NCBI GenBank assembly: GCA_045648765.1
Contig: JAZROQ010000037.1
Location: forward strand, 1-15,437
DNA: 15,437 bases
Reading direction: 5' to 3'
Source of the DNA: RGIG3009 sp045648765
GTDB lineage: Bacteria; Bacillota; Clostridia; Oscillospirales; Acutalibacteraceae
The translations under genes and the position numbers were made by a program. This document shows, in pieces, positions 14,517 through 15,437 of this stretch. How positions within the stretch are numbered: position 1 is the stretch's first letter; each line of letters begins with the position of its first letter. Under the pieces are notes generated by a model. The model had not been told where the DNA came from. It did not search any database and was given only the letters and a program-made list of their open reading frames with translations.

Positions 14517-15437
14517 GTTTTTCTTCCTCCTCTGTACGACGCGCTACAATGTAGCGGGGGCGTTTTTTAACCTCGTCATAAATACGACCGATATAATGCC
14601 CGATAATCCCCAAACTCACCATAATTGCGCCACCAATCAGTAACAGCAACAAAATAACGGTAGTAAAGCCCTCCACTGCCGTACCCATAAAAAAGCGCAC
14701 CAACGTTTGCAACGCCAGCACCGCCGAGCCAATCAGCAACATGGCGCCCAAAAACGTAATCACACGAAGCGGCGCGGTAGAAAAAGAGGTAAGGTTGTTA
14801 ATCGCATACCGCACCAGTTTACGAATCGACCATTTTGACGTTCCGTTTTTACGGGGTTGCACTTCAAATTCCACCGTCGCTGTGCGAAATCCTGCCCAAA
14901 AAGACAATGCTCTAAAAAAGGTGTCGCGTTCTTGCAACGTGTTAAGAGCATCTACCACGCGACGGTCCAACAATTTAAAATCAGAGGAAGACTGCATATC
15001 CATGCCAACCGCTTGTCCAATCAAACGATAAAATAACCGCGCAAACAAACCGTGAGCAACGTGTTCTTTTCCACGGTTGCTTTTTTTGCCTTCTACCACT
15101 TGGTAACCTTGTTGCCACAATTCCCACATTTGCACAATCACTTCGGGTGGGAACTGCATATCGCAATCCGTAACGACACAAGCGTCTCCTTTGGCTTCAC
15201 GCAAGCCGGCAAAAATGGCAGCTTCTTTGCCAAAATTACGGCTAAACGAAATGCCGCGCACCGCCGAGTTTTTACGTGCTTCTTCACAAATCAGCACATA
15301 CGTGTTGTCACGCGAGCCATCATCCACAAAAATGAGTTCATATTCAATTTTAGCGGCTGTCAACACTTCGGAAAGCCGTTGTACCGCTGTGCTAAAATTA
15401 TTTTCCTCGTTATACGAGGGAATAACCACTGACAATA
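14500..15437 (-). CDS. GT2 glycosyltransferase, GtrB/DPM1-like, 5' end missing
   Basis: This is a family 2 glycosyltransferase with two C-terminal membrane helices, the architecture of GtrB-type enzymes that load a sugar from a nucleotide donor onto polyprenyl phosphate. About 312 residues are visible. The N-terminal SVVIPSYNEENN and FVDDGSRDNT motifs bind the nucleotide, and the DxD-like TDCDMQFPPE holds the metal. Also seen are SRNFGKEAAIFAG, the SSSDFKLLDRRVV segment and FSTAPLRVITF before the first helix (about 223-248); the second is about 255-275. A TTG at 15433-15435 could be read as a start, but the family usually has a few residues before SVVIPSYNEE, so the true start probably lies beyond the edge. 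The 3' end overlaps coaX by 17 nt. Donor sugar unknown; partner may be the GtrA protein at 12605-13060. Confidence 0.92.
   Translation of the reverse strand, partial: LSVVIPSYNEENNFSTAVQRLSEVLTAAKIEYELIFVDDGSRDNTYVLICEEARKNSAVRGISFSRNFGKEAAIFAGLREAKGDACVVTDCDMQFPPEVIVQMWELWQQGYQVVEGKKSNRGKEHVAHGLFARLFYRLIGQAVGMDMQSSSDFKLLDRRVVDALNTLQERDTFFRALSFWAGFRTATVEFEVQPRKNGTSKWSIRKLVRYAINNLTSFSTAPLRVITFLGAMLLIGSAVLALQTLVRFFMGTAVEGFTTVILLLLLIGGAIMVSLGIIGHYIGRIYDEVKKRPRYIVARRTEEEEKRAIDA

Noticed and set aside
1..15437. Mobile elements, CRISPR, toxin-antitoxin or defence systems
   Set aside because: I looked for repeats, transposase, integrase and effector-like genes and saw none. The window reads as core metabolism with one unassigned lipoprotein.

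Overview
The window looks like chromosomal DNA of a Gram-positive, low-to-moderate GC bacterium, most likely a clostridial Bacillota (perhaps Oscillospirales-like; the lineage is inference). The clues are strong AGGAGG-type ribosome binding sites, sigma-A promoters of the form TTGACT-17-TATAxT, a DUF951 protein, a COG2509 flavoprotein, a HisZ-dependent short-form HisG, a type III pantothenate kinase and an ECF-type S component. I saw no transposase, integrase, phage gene, CRISPR array, tRNA or rRNA.

Layout from left to right. Positions 1-1099 (minus) hold a small DUF951 gene followed by prfA (release factor 1), which runs off the left edge. A compact divergent promoter region (about 1100-1254) separates this pair from a plus-strand COG2509 FAD-dependent dehydrogenase (1255-2658) that ends in its own terminator. 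Next, on the plus strand, comes a lipoprotein gene (2876-3850). Its 5' leader carries a strong promoter and two mutually exclusive hairpins, one of them an intrinsic terminator, so it looks like a transcription attenuator. A bidirectional terminator (about 3861-3898) lies between the lipoprotein gene and a minus-strand DAO-type flavoprotein with a C-terminal Rieske [2Fe-2S] domain (3883-5190).

From 12475 down to 5268 (minus) runs a tightly packed histidine operon: hisZG (one fused ORF), hisD, hisC, hisB, hisH, hisA, hisF, hisIE. Neighbouring genes overlap by 1-8 nt or are 3 nt apart, so translational coupling is likely. Together they cover every step from PRPP + ATP to histidine except histidinol-phosphate phosphatase, which is not in the window. 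The operon has a sigma-A-like promoter, with a repeated element between and over the -35 and -10 boxes that could be an operator.

To the right (minus) lies a second transcription unit: a GT2 glycosyltransferase of the GtrB/DPM1 type (cut by the right edge), coaX (type III pantothenate kinase), an ECF S component that is probably for pantothenate, and a GtrA-family membrane protein. It ends at a hairpin terminator just before the his promoter. The GtrB-like and GtrA-like genes, usually functional partners, are separated here by the two coenzyme A genes.

The main points of interest are the in-frame HisZ-HisG fusion and the attenuator-like leader in front of the lipoprotein gene. Most of the rest is recognisable housekeeping metabolism.
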